From: Cercospora beticola
Taxonomy: Eukaryota > Ascomycota > Dothideomycetes > Mycosphaerellales > Mycosphaerellaceae
Direction: 5' to 3'
Assembly (NCBI RefSeq): GCF_033473495.1
Contig: NC_088936.1
Coordinates: 1,426,001-1,490,000 of the forward strand
Length of the DNA stretch: 64,000 bases
In this document: piece by piece, positions 31,709-42,755 of the stretch
Numbering within the stretch: the first letter of the stretch is position 1
Layout of the letters: every line of letters begins with the position of its first letter
Program-made: the position numbers and the translations under genes
Notes under the pieces: model-generated
Told to the model about the DNA's origin: nothing
Databases searched by the model: none
Seen by the model: the letters and a program-made list of their open reading frames with translations, nothing else

Positions 31709-33713
31709 AGGAGCTTCGCCTGTAAGTGATGCATTTCGTGCAAGATGATAGAGGCGGGGCTGCGCGTTGCTTGGTCCCGAAGTGGTCGGAACATTCGTTT
31801 CGCTCGCTCGTTATCACGCACCCGCGTAATGCTGTCGCGTACGCGAACATCGTCCAGATGCGAGGACATCGAGACGACAAACGGGACAAGATGCTCAGTG
31901 GACCAGCGACTGCTTCCATCCTGGCTTCGCTGTGCTCAGCGATCGCGAGTCATTCAGCTCAACTGCCGAATTTCAGCCGCCAACACACAAGTTGTGCATG
32001 ATGGCCGGCTCCGACCCAGCTACCACAAGACACCATCATCGCACAGGTCTCATTCGAGACCGATTGCTGCCCGGTCAGCTTGCAGACTGCGACCCACGCA
32101 TAGCAGGCACGGCTCACGACCAAGAAGACGCTGAGCATAGCGGGCGAGGGCTTTCCGTCTAACCAAAAATCCAGCTTCAATGCTGAGTACTGTTAAAGGC
32201 AAAGTATGTATGCACCTGTAATGAGAAAAATGAAAATTGTGCTATACATGTTCATCAGGAAACGAGAATTGCATGGTTGCTCATATATCTAAGTAACTGA
32301 ATACGTTGGCGTTCCCTTTATTTACAGTTGGAGAGGAAATTCAAACTTGTTGTATATGAAAGCCGCCATCTATCTCAGCTGATGAAAATCTGTCCCATTT
32401 CAATTAACCGTCCAGTGATCTTGTTGAGGCTGAACACGGCATAAATAGTGAAGTTCTGCATGAGAGAAGTGTGAAAGCCACACGGCATGAGGAATCCTTC
32501 ATGGTAGATAACATTTCCACAACATAGATACATCCGGAAGTACCAAGCTGGAAAGCAGCGATGAAGAAAAGCATTGAAAACAAGATTTCGTTGAAGTTTC
32601 ATTTATTCGCACAGGCGACTTGCCTCAGTCGATACTACAGTGCCAGTACGCCCGTACTCCGCGGCTAATGATTATGTATATACAGAGAGCAAAAGAAGCA
32701 AGAAAGCTAGGTAAAAAGCGCCTTCCTTCCTCGAAGGTCCCAAAATCCAAAGCTAGGAGACCAAATGTGTTCAAAGGAAAAAAAGAACTCCAATGCAATG
32801 ATTGTGGTGTGCCCATCCGTCCATCCGTCCATTCGCTGCTGGGCAGCTTCTTTTGTGTCTCCAGCCGTGCTCCATTCCAATTCCCACCAAGACTGCACCT
32901 CATTTTCCATGTTAAAGAAGCGCCGGAAGTGAACACCAAGGAAATGCGCAACGAGTGTTGTCCTGGTCTCGAAATGATAGCGGCCAGCCTGTAGCTGCCG
33001 ATTCAGCTTTAGAAATCCTTCTTGTTGTTTTCTCTTAATTCCCCGTGTGACAAGGTCCTGTTCCTCCCTGTCTCATCACTGCTCGCCAACAAGAAAAGTA
33101 GTCGAAGCAAGAAAAGAGATGTGGCAGCACCAGGCTCTTTCAAGTTCAATCCGGTAGGCTGACAAGTTCCTGATCATCTGCGCCGATGGGGTCCGCAACG
33201 CGTTTGATGGTGATGGTTTCCCTGTTAAACGATGCTTTTCCATCCCATTGCTGCACTTTCAAAGCTGGACGCAACGCTCTCTGGAGAGCTTTTTTTTCGA
33301 TGATGTCGACATGCATAGTTGCCGACATGGCGTGCCGGCTCGGTGTGCGCTTAACGCACAGTTGCATAAAGGCAATGCTCAGTACTCTCGGAGCACGTCG
33401 TACGTTCTGCTTCCTCTCTGAAACGCAAATGAGCACCGCTCAGACCTCATCGATCTTCTTTCGGCCCAGACCAGAGCTCACGCGACGCAAGGATAGACCA
33501 GGCGTTACACGCCTGCGGTATCCTTGGCAACATGTACGAGCTTTGACTCCTTTTCGATCCGGGAGTACGAGGACCGGGACATGGCACTATCTCATCGCCA
33601 CGGTAGCTCTCGTTGAGGCCGGCGCGGACTCCCTCACTTCACGATTGTTGGCAGTGGGTGACGGTGGCATGTTTTCGATCAATGCGTATGGCTTCATTTT
33701 AGACGTTTCGCCT
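31709..33713. other. Two-kilobase gene-poor stretch
   Basis: This is the longest stretch here between conserved genes with no recognisable coding sequence. 32180-32800 is distinctly AT-rich. Open frames on both strands are short and lack motifs. It includes the 3' flanks of two convergent genes. A strong hairpin lies at 33489-33525 (listed separately). Confidence 0.5.
33489..33525. repeat. Near-perfect stem-loop
   Basis: AAGGATA at 33489-33495 pairs with TATCCTT at 33519-33525. CAGGCGT at 33499-33505 pairs with ACGCCTG at 33509-33515. The two 7-bp helices are separated by a 3x3 internal loop and closed by a TAC triloop. It lies outside any recognised coding region, 190 nt beyond the stop of the FHA gene, so it could form in that gene's 3' flank or in an uncharacterised RNA. 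Confidence 0.7.
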
Positions 33714-35940
33714 TCATCGCTCAATCTTCGGCCAGCCATTTATCCAGTTCATAGCAATAAAACCGACGATGACAACCGCTGCAAAACTCCCATATGGCAC
33801 TCCATAATAGAGTAAAGCTTTGTCCATATCGCGAGCACCAATGTTGGAAGGATCTGACCCGATCACTTCTCGTGCTAGGAATTGCGTTAACATCTTGGCT
33901 TGCTCGGGTGTGATAGGTCGGCCTTCTTCAACTCCAGCGCGTTGGAGCAGATTGCTAGGAGTCGGATTGGAGCTCGACGCAGGCGGGAGTATATGCCCAT
34001 TGGACTCGATTGATAGTCCATCAGGTTGGCGCAAGGACTTTGCCGGTGAACTTTGCGCTTTGGTCAACGAAATGCTCTTCTCGCTAGCCTGCTCAGCGTT
34101 CTGTCTCCGCTTCTCCTCGACCATTTCTGCCAGTGTCTGTTTAGCCTCGTCTCTCTCGGACTCTGCCTTCTCGGCACGCTGACGGTATGCTTCCATTTGT
34201 TGCTTCATCTCGTCCATCTGAGTCCGCAGGCGATCGAGCTGGATCTGCACTTCAGGTGCTGGATCACTGATGACATCCGTCGGCCTTGTAGACGTGCTTG
34301 GACTATTATCTGCGCTGGGGTGGCCGTCGTTGGTCGGTGAATCTCGTCGATCAGCTTGCTCCAATCGCTGCGCCCTCTCCTCGGCGCTTTCACGTGCCAA
34401 GCGTTCTTGGGCAAGTTCGTTTTCAAGCGACTTCATGCGCTCGCTCTGGTTGCTGAGCTCGCCCTTTGCCGATTTGAGCTCCTCGCACAGTCGTAGAATG
34501 TCGCTAGAGTGATCGTTCCGGGTTGGCGAACTACTTGAAGATGACGGCCTGGCTGTGTCACTCCTTCGCAGCAACGGCTGAATCAACGGGTCGGCAAGTG
34601 CTCGCGCGACATCAGGTTTCTCTGGAAGCGGCGCCTGTGGCGGTGGTGCCGGTGGTTCTGAAAAGTGCGCCTTGAGATCGAGCTTCGATTTGGTAGGCGA
34701 TGGCCGTGCTTTCTCGGAGTTCGATTTTGGCTTTTCCATAGCCGGAGCCTCGAGTTTGCCACCAAGCATGTTCTCGATGGCTTGTCTTGCTCGCGCAATT
34801 TCTTGCGATTGCTGCATGGCGAGTTTCATCTCGTACTAAGAATATCAGTCTCATGAAACGCGCCACATCTCAAGGTTTACTTACGTTGAGCTTGCGAACG
34901 ATGTGCTCGGTTGTGATTGGGTTCAGCCAATTCCTCATGTGTTGCGGCTGATTGACAAGTCCCATGCCCATGGCGGCTTGGCTTATCGCAGGGTTCGCGG
35001 CCACTCGAGAGTGGACAGATCCCTGACTGCCTCTTCGTCCAAATTGTTGCTGGAAGCCCTGCCCACCACTCGGGTCCAGATCGCCGAAGTTCAGCGCGCC
35101 ACCGTTATCGGGGTAGACTCCAGCACTTTCGACCTTGGCAGCAACTTTGTGATGAACCACCGTCTTTTGATCTTCGGAGACAATGTCAATGCCGAGTTCC
35201 AGGACATCATGCTCCCGCAATTCACGCGGTTCCGACTCCTTGTTCTCTTGACTGAGCCGCATGCCATTGACGAATGTGCCATTGCTCGATTTGACATCGC
35301 GAATGAAGATACGGCCCTGTCGATCGGCGTAGATTTCTGCATGCTGTCGCGACAAGACTTTCGAATCGAAGTAGCCATTCACCGGTGATGGTACCGTCTT
35401 CTGGTTGGTCTGTCTTCCAATGCGCATGCAGTCTGGCGCATAAGGTACAGTGATAGTCTTGCGCTCGAAAGTGCCGTTCATGGGAGACAGGTGCAGAGTG
35501 GCAGGCGGCATCTGCTGCACCTGCTCCCGTGCCATAACGCCATTCGCCTGCCCACTCCCGTTCGCCATTTGTTGTGATGGCAGCAGCGGTGCGTGCAGTG
35601 CCGATATAGCAGACGATGCTGTTGCGCCCGAAGTGGTTGCGCTCACTGGTTGAGGTCTTGCTGTCGATATCCCTGCCACCGGCTCTGATTTGCCAGGCGG
35701 CCACAGCCCACGCGTGGGTTTCTTTCGCGCGGCCCAATTGTTTGTATCTGATACTGGCTGTACGGCGCCGTTTGATTGTGTAGATGTGGCAGATATGGTG
35801 GACGTGGAGGATGCGGTCGAAGCTATGCTGGAGCTCGAGTTCTGGCGAGAGAGGTTTTTGCGGGGACCAAACATCCTGATCTCTTCAGTCCATCCTAGTT
35901 TGGTAGTCGCAGGCTGGAACGAAGAAGCTACGGCCGTCAT
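33714..35940 (-). CDS. FHA-domain tail-anchored protein (SLMAP / Far9-Far10 / Vps64 type)
   Basis: Probably the FHA subunit of the STRIPAK (Far) complex, which controls cell fusion and fruiting-body development in filamentous fungi. Exons 35940-34885 and 34835-33714 (intron GTAAGT..TTAG, 49 nt) give 725 aa. The FHA domain is at about residues 165-280, with MRIGRQTNQ, VLSRQHAEIYADRQGRIFIR and DVKSSNGTFVNGMRL covering the phosphothreonine-binding Arg, Ser-x-x-His and Asn-Gly residues. A long coiled coil follows (about 470-620). The extreme C-terminus is a single membrane span (GSFAAVVIVGFIAMNWI) followed by a short basic tail. That makes it a tail-anchored protein of the ER or nuclear envelope. 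Domain order matches SLMAP and Far10. Confidence 0.86.
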
Positions 35941-36657
35941 TGGAGGTAGTTACGCGGTGGTGAGGCTGGTGGGACTCGGCAACCTCCTCGGCACAGATTT
36001 TAGGTCGTCCTGCCGGCGAGTGCTCTACGATTCAACGCAGTCGTCGCGAGGCTGTTGAAGGTCTCGGTCAGTGGCCCCGACTGGGGTCGGAGAATGGTGC
36101 GGCGAGGATGTCGTGTGAGGTGTGGCTCCGCGGACGGAGGCAGCACAGCCAGTCGTGAGGGCGAGGCGACGAAAAGTCCAGCGCAGTTACTCGAGAGCGC
36201 GGTGGTGATGGATATGGATAGAAGCGGCGGGTGGAGAGTCGTGGACGCATTCGTTGTCGGGTGTCTGCACGCACAGGAGATGAAGCGTGTGAAGTCGGGC
36301 TGCCGGTCGCGGCGCCAAAGCACCGACCAACCAGAGGGCGCTGGCGGCTATTGCATGTGCTCGTCCAGAGTCCCAAGAAGACAGGCTGCAGCAGCGGATC
36401 TGGATCGCGCGTGTCGTCAGTTCACGCTGGCCGTCGCAACACGTCGTTGTCCCCGTGTGATATCCTGCTGTTGGTAGCCGTCCTTAGCGTCGTCGGGCCC
36501 ACTATTTCACGTGAACTCCCAAAGGATCGGCGCGCGCTTGACCTTCTCGGCAGCGTCGTCTGTGCGGAGGTGCAGCGCAGCCAAAACATACTTCTCGAAG
36601 CCGTGAAGCTGTGATCGTGCATTCTCCCAACGCCATTGCAGGAAATCGCAAGCCAAT
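35941..36657. other. Divergent promoter between the FHA gene and MGR2
   Basis: About 700 GC-rich nt. Overlapping open frames on both strands are rich in Arg and Ser and have no family motif. I read them as chance frames over two promoters. Confidence 0.45.
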
Positions 36658-37160
36658 ATGCCCCCAGTAGCTGCAGCAGGTAGGTCTGGTCTCGGCCACC
36701 AAGAATAGCCCAACATGGCTAATAGCGTCAAAGGTGGGATGGCGGGTCCTTCGACCTTCGACAAATGGAAGATGGGTGCCATGATGGGTAGCAGTATGTG
36801 TTCTAGTCGCTGCTTCGCCGCGCTTTCCATTGACAGTACTGTCCAGCTGTCGGTCTGATCATCGGATTCATCTTTGGCGCAACAAACATCATCAGATTCG
36901 GACCAGGACCAAACGGCATGATGCGAACACTGGGGCAATACATGGTCGGCTCCGCAGCAACATTTGGGTAGGCGAGGCGTGCGGGTGGGCTCTGCAGTCG
37001 ATGCTGATACTTCGACAGTTTCTTTATGGGCATAGGAACGACGATACGAACAGACAGCTCGCCGATCCTCCAGGAAGCCTTCAAGGCAGCACACATGCGT
37101 AACAGGCATCCAATGATCATGCCTCTCGATCGATCGCAAAGGAGATCGCAGGAGTCATGA
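36658..37160 (+). CDS. MGR2: TIM23-complex subunit Mgr2 (ROMO1 family)
   Basis: A small mitochondrial inner-membrane protein that couples and gates the TIM23 preprotein translocase. Four exons, 36658-36679, 36734-36793, 36847-36967 and 37019-37160, give 114 aa. The joins read MPPVAAAGGMAGPSTFDKWK, then MGAMMGSTVGLIIGFIFGAT, then the hallmark GPGPNGMMRTLGQYMVGSAA, then FGFFMGIGTTIR. Two membrane helices with GxxxG-type spacing are evident. The first intron ends in AAAG, a less usual acceptor, and exon 1 is 22 nt, so simple open-frame searches miss this gene. The tail after the second helix is longer than in animal ROMO1, as in fungal Mgr2. Confidence 0.9.
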
Positions 37161-37710
37161 AGATGATTAAAGTGGGATCGCGATGTACAAAACAATTGAA
37201 AGGATACTGTAAAGAGGGAGTTCAGGCTGGCCGCTGCCGAGTGAAGCGGAAACACGATCGCGCAGCAAGCCTTTCCGTGCTGTTGCTTGCAGTGCAGTCT
37301 CAGGGCAGGCGTTATTTCACTCGTGCCAGCACTCAATCGAGCTAGAAATAGGGAATGGCACTCCGTCTCGGTCGACAACACATCCTTCTCCCCTCACACC
37401 CACTGACCAACAGCTCACACCAACGTTTGTGTTCCAATGGGTCACGACAAGCACGGAGAACCATTGCTTGAGACCGCTCGGAGAGGCGCCAAACATTCAT
37501 CCGCAATTCGTCGCGACTTTGAGCACTGCCATCGCGCGCTGCACTACTGTCGGTTGCTATTTTCCAAAACGGTCGTGCCTTCCCTGCCAAAACGCGCTAA
37601 TGCATCGGTGGAGCTAGCGTCAGTGAACAGCTAGAATCACTTCGCCGCGCACTTCTTCGCGAACGCGACTTGTCTCGCAACCTCAACTCGCCCGCTCCAA
37701 ACCAGTCGCG
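37161..37710. other. Intergenic region upstream of the coiled-coil gene
   Basis: About 550 nt between co-oriented genes. No gene or clear motif is seen. Confidence 0.45.
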
Positions 37711-39465
37711 ATGAGTCCCTCCGCCCAGCCAGGCGAGGCGCGAGCGGATGCAATGCTTCAGGATGCCTGCAAAGGCCTCCTCAATGCACTCGACGCTAGA
37801 AGCGCCGCTCGATTCGACGCGCTTGAGAAAGAGCACGAGAAGGCTAACCGGGTCATTCAGGAACAGCAACAAGCCCTACAGACCTCCCTTGGCGCGCTGC
37901 GTGAGCAGTGCGAACAGCGCAGCAAGTCTTCTGGCGTCGACATGGCAGCCATTTGGGACGCCCTAAACCAATTCAAGAAGGAAGACAGCGAGCGCAACTC
38001 TGCCTTGTCAGCCGCGAATGAGGATTTGTCGGCAAATCTGGCATCTATGCGCGATGGCTTGACAGCAGTGCACAAAATGGTCGCTGACCTGGGCCAGTAA
38101 GATTTTCTTGCCTCAAGCTGTGCTGCTCCCCACCTGACATCATCCGTAGGCAAATAGGAGAGCACGACACCATTTCCCTCAGTGGTAAATTGGAGCAAGT
38201 GGAGGAGAGCGTGCAGGAACTCCAACACCAACAGCAGACACTCCTACAGCAACAGCAGACGACTGTGCGGGCACTTGTCGAAGACCGCAAGTACGAGAGA
38301 CTCCTTGATGGTTCCCATGTCCAAGAACTGACCACGTTGGGCAGTGGCATGCAGACGAAGCTGCAACAACAGGAATCTCTGGTACGAACAATCGACAACT
38401 GGTACAAGTCACAAAGTCCAGGTAGGTAACGTGACGCTCGATTTAGTCATACGCTCACCAGAGGCAGCAGCCATTCCCAGCCTTCGAGTGGTTCCAGCGA
38501 CGTACGAGAGGCTTCCTTCTTTGCCACAAACGCTGCAGGGAAGCAACCGCAACGAGCACAATGCGGCCGAAGACATCGACGATCCTGCACAACTTCGATC
38601 CCCCTCCTCTGCCACCTTTCGTGGATCGCCACCCGACAAAAGCGACGATAGGCAAGCGTTCGATGGTTCGCTGGCATTCACTGTGACCTCCAGAAAGCGC
38701 ACCACTACTCAAAGACAGAGCGAGACGTTCGATGAAGAACTCAAGGCGCCACACAAGCGATCTGGATCCTTGCAGAGGAAGCGAGCCAGCATCAATTTGA
38801 AAAAGGCCAGTGCTGACTCTGTGGCCGAATCGTTCTTCGCAACACGCAAGCCATCGTCCTTGCAACAATTCTTCACGGCTACAGATGCGACTGAGGACGA
38901 CTACGAAATTGGCAGTGGTTCCGGCAGTGGTGCTAGCAGCGAAATCGTAGTCGCAAGATCCCAGCCAGCGCCTGCCCGCTTGACCTCAGAGTTTAGCCCT
39001 GCCAGTCAAGGTGTCTTCGAGAAGATCCTGAATGGCCAATCTGCTATATACAGCCTGAAGACTCTTGGAGCAAACCCTTCACCAAAAGCGCATCCTCCAT
39101 CTTGGCCGCGGATGTCCGGTGCCAATGTTCCGCCAGCACATCTCGACGGAAGTCGAAAGGCCCATTCAACTCAGGTGTCACAGCTGTCTCCAGTGCCAAC
39201 ACTGGGCCTTACCGATACAAGTCTACCTGGCCTATTCAGTAACTCTCAGCCCTTGACGATGGCCGGTCAGGCTCCACACAGTCCGACACAGCAGTCTCAG
39301 GGCACAACCCCATCGAAGCAGCCCGCACAGATACTTTCTGCTCCTGCCGGAGGACGACGTCGCACGTCACGCGAGGCCAAGAAGAAAGGTGTCCCGGATG
39401 ACTTCGTCGACCTCAGGACATTGAAGAGCGACAAGGTATTGGGTCTAGTGCCAAAGGAGGAGTAG
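37711..39465 (+). CDS. Coiled-coil protein of unknown function
   Basis: Three exons, 37711-38096, 38150-38421 and 38462-39465, give 553 aa. The introns are GTAAGA..GTAG (53 nt) and GTAGGT..CCAG (40 nt). The N-terminal 220 residues form a long predicted coiled coil rich in Gln, Glu and Leu (LEQVEESVQELQHQQQTLLQ). The C-terminal 330 residues are Ser/Pro/Thr-rich and probably disordered. Basic patches occur, such as GGRRRTSREAKKKG near the end, followed by DDFVDLRTLKSDKVLGLV. A tethering, cytoskeletal or chromosome-associated role is possible, but no family is recognised. It converges on YAE1. Confidence 0.75.
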
Positions 39466-39693
39466 CATGAGTGAATTTGGGAGTACTAGAGTGTACGGCC
39501 AAACTTTGGACGAGATTCTGAAAGTTGTCTGGGCGCCTTTGCTCGCTGTCAAAAGATAGCATCGGATCTGCGATCGACTTGTACAGCGCGCATGTACAAA
39601 ACACGTAGACAAATGCAAGCGATAGACCTCACGCTGTTGTGAGAAAGGGCCGGAAACAGGCTCCACGTAATTGGACGTTAAAATGACTTCTCA

Positions 39694-40446
39694 TCATGGC
39701 TGTGCCTCTTCTCCTTCGTGACCTTCCAGTCGCAACCCAACCCTATCGCACACCTCTCTCGTCTTCGCCATCCATCTTCTCAAGACCGGATGCCCCGCCG
39801 CCACAACCTCAAACGTGACGTCGTCTCCCTCTTCGCCTTCCACCTCATACAACCAGATCCCATCTCCACCAAAGTATTCCTGGCCCAAAAGTTTCTCCAC
39901 TCTCAATTCATCCTTCGCCTCGCCGAATATTCCCTCTACTTCCTCCCGTAGACCAGTGATCTCCTCTTTTCCATCTCCTCGCTGCGCATTCTCCTTCCCG
40001 TTCTTCAACCCTCTCACAATCCCTTCCAAGACACCCAGAATGTACCCCGCCTTCTGTCCGATCTCGCCCCCAAGACTAAATCCTTCGTCAAAACCGGCTT
40101 GTATATGGGACTCTTTCGAAACAGCTATGCCTTCACGATATCCATTCGTGATGTGTATGCTTCGCAGGCGAGGAATGTCGGAGTGGTGCTGATCTCTGCT
40201 GCTTGCGATTCTCGCATTCTCGCGAGGACTGTCGTCATTGTGATCGTGCTGGGCAGAAAGTACAGGGCTACTTGGCGCCGAACCGAAGATATCGTCGTTC
40301 AGATCATTGCTGTGTTGCGGTGCTTCTTGCGAAGTATTGTTATCGGCTTCGTCTATTGTGCCTCCTCTTGCTGGTGGGATGCCCGTCATGAAGAGTGCGG
40401 GCTCGGTATTGTCTGAGGTGCGACGGCCGAGCGTGTCGCGGAGCAT
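39694..40446 (-). CDS. YAE1: Yae1-domain protein
   Basis: In yeast, Yae1 with Lto1 recruits the cytosolic iron-sulfur targeting complex to the ABC protein Rli1. The ATG at 40446 (MLRDTLGRRTSDNTE) gives 250 aa. The frame continues upstream only from a GTG. The Yae1 domain (about residues 98-150) shows the characteristic repeat of glycines every four residues in two blocks: GYREGIAVSKESHIQAGFDE and GFSLGGEIGQKAGYILGVLE. The rest is acidic and variable. Intronless. Confidence 0.9.
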   Translation of the reverse strand: MLRDTLGRRTSDNTEPALFMTGIPPARGGTIDEADNNTSQEAPQHSNDLNDDIFGSAPSSPVLSAQHDHNDDSPRENARIASSRDQHHSDIPRLRSIHITNGYREGIAVSKESHIQAGFDEGFSLGGEIGQKAGYILGVLEGIVRGLKNGKENAQRGDGKEEITGLREEVEGIFGEAKDELRVEKLLGQEYFGGDGIWLYEVEGEEGDDVTFEVVAAGHPVLRRWMAKTREVCDRVGLRLEGHEGEEAQP

Positions 40447-41036
40447 GATGTGTGTGACATGTTGCAATTTCACGACTGGTGTTGCACGGTGAACGATGAC
40501 TGTTGCGCTGGAGAAGCGCTTGTGAAGTTCGTCATTTTTCGGCTTCGGATCGCGAGCATGTATCCCACTTTCCTTTCAACTTTCACGTTGACTGCGACAT
40601 CTCATGCCCGAGACATTACAGTGACGGCGACCTTGTGCCGTATTCAGGCTCTCGCGAAGTGGTGAGAGCCTCAGAGGGGAACTCCGCCATCATGCAACTT
40701 GATGCTCGCTGCAATGCATCTCGAAACGAATGCTACCTGCCCTGGAACAGACATTTTCCTGCCCAGCACCAGCCGAGGACGTTTGCCGGCCACAATCTGC
40801 ACATGAGCACATGAGCTACCACTTCGACACTGCTTCATGCATCTTTGCGTCTTCAGTATGGCAATCGTTCGACTTCGCAATTCACAATGGCCATGTTCGG
40901 CAGGATCAACGGTAGGCCTGGCACAGAGCGCTCGAAAATGGATATAGTCGAGATGCTCTGCGCCAAATAGATGGTAGGACTCTGCTCAAAGGTATTCTGC
41001 TTATAACGTACTTGTCTCTCTTGCGCACTGATATAT
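40447..41036. other. Divergent promoter between YAE1 and the MFS gene
   Basis: About 590 nt with no supported gene. A TATATATA run at about 41030-41038 lies directly at the start of the next gene. Confidence 0.4.
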
Positions 41037-42503
41037 ATGGCTGCGTCAGCGCAAAGTCTCCCATCAGAAGCCTGTGAGAGCCTACAAGCAGATTCACCGT
41101 CATGCGCTCCGTCCTTATCCGATATCGAGAAGCGGAAGCCGGACAACCACCATTCACTACCAGAATGCGATATTGGAGCGCCGCTGGAAATCTCTCCTTC
41201 ACATCTGTCGCAGCCATCGTCGCCAGGCATTCCTGATGGCGGGCCCACAGCGTGGCTTCAGTTTCTTTGTGGCTTCTTCCTGTTTTCCAACTCCTGGTCA
41301 GTCACACTGCCAACGCGAAGGACGAAACAACATGCTAATCGATTGTTCTGGCAGGGGAGTGATCAGCTCATATGGTGTCTTCCAGGTTTACTACACTTCC
41401 GCGCTGTTTCCAGACGCTTCGGCCTCCACCGTTTCTTGGATTGGCTCGGTCGAAGCTTTCATGCTTTGTTGCACTACGATATTCGCTGGACCACTGGTTG
41501 ATCGCGGATATGGCCGGCTCTTGGTATTCATAGGCACCTTTCTTGTTGTCTCCGGTCTCATGACCTTGTCCATGTGCGAGGAATTTTGGCAGCTCATGCT
41601 AGCTCAAGGCCTGTGCATGGGTATTGGCCATGGCTGTCTTTTTATAACCAGCATTGTCATCGTACCGACATACTTCTCGACTAAGCGTAGCCTTGCCATC
41701 GGCATTGCAGCTTCTGGGTCGAGTGTTGGGGGTGTTGTTTATTCAATCATATTCAACCAACTTATGGACACCCATCACTTGACGTTCGAATGGACCACAA
41801 GAGTCCTGGGTATCACAGCTCTCGCGACGTTGCTGCTGCCTTGTCTTCTGGTACGGCAACGGAGGACTGGTACTAAGGCCAAAAAGTGCAAGATCATCGA
41901 TCTCAGCAGCTTCAGGCAACTACCATTCACGCTCTTCAATCTGGCCACATTCGTTGGGAACATCGGACTCTATATTCCATTCTTCTACATTGCCACCTTC
42001 GGGACTTCGAGGCAGGTCTTAGTAGCGAGCTGTCATTCTACCTGCTGCCAATCCTTTCCGCGGGCTCTGTGGTGGGAAGAATCGTTCCAGCATTCCTTGC
42101 TGATCGTGTTGGGCCACTCAACGTTCTCTCTGTTTGCACGCTCGTCGCCGGACTTTTGGGCTTCTGCCGGACGGCATTTACACCAAACTCGACGATAGCT
42201 GACCTGGTCGCGTGGTCGATACTCTATGGAGCCTCTAGTGGAGCTTTCGTGTCCCTGCAACCAAGTACAGTCGTCAGCATCACTGAAAATATGAGCACTG
42301 TTGGAGCCAGATTGGGGTTGCACACGTTTGGCGCAGCGCTGGGTTTGCTCATCGGAACACCCATCGCCGGGACCCTACTACGAGAAGATTTCAGCTGGGT
42401 GGGACTGCATGTATTTTGTGGTGCGACGCTGTTTCTCGCTGGAGGACTGGTCGTCGCTACCCAATTTTCAAGACTTGGCGTGATAGCAGTTGCCAAAGCT
42501 TGA
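41037..42503 (+). pseudogene. MFS transporter, monocarboxylate-transporter type, with a frameshift
   Basis: A plasma-membrane major facilitator carrier of the fungal MCT (SLC16-like) group. Exon 1 is 41037-41296 and exon 2 starts at 41355, joining to give NSWGVISSYGVFQVYYTS, the typical first-helix motif. Twelve membrane helices can be followed, including FIGTFLVVSGLMTLSM and RSLAIGIAASGSSVGGVVYS. At about 42001-42008 the open frame changes. Before it the protein reads NIGLYIPFFYIATFG. After it the conserved continuation LSSELSFYLLPILSAGSVVG to the stop at 42503 lies in another frame, as if one base were missing. No GT..AG intron fixes this without deleting a conserved helix. It may be a pseudogene or carry a sequencing error. 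Otherwise it is full length. Confidence 0.65.
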
Positions 42504-42755
42504 AAAGTGAACCTTCCCATTCACTTCTCGGTAGTCACTTCCGAGTTTGCACGTGCACATGACTCTTGGCCTCAAGTAAGTAACTGGCTGACTCCACTTC
42601 TATCACCCCCTTTCGAGACTCTATTAGGAGCAACGATTTTTCCAACATCGACATCAATACCGCTTTTGCACATCAATTCTTCGACCAGCATCCTGCGACT
42701 CGATCGAACGATCACAGCAACTCCTTACCCACGACATTCATCCCAGCCAGCACTC

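Noticed and set aside
36507..37381. Minus-strand frames of about 200 codons
   Set aside because: They are antisense to the four MGR2 exons. The plus-strand protein is a recognisable Mgr2.
38220..38270. CAG/CAA repeat as a possible microsatellite
   Set aside because: It lies inside the coiled-coil gene and encodes an ordinary Gln-rich helix.
40447..40473. Upstream start for YAE1
   Set aside because: The extra codons begin with GTG. The first ATG in frame is at 40446.
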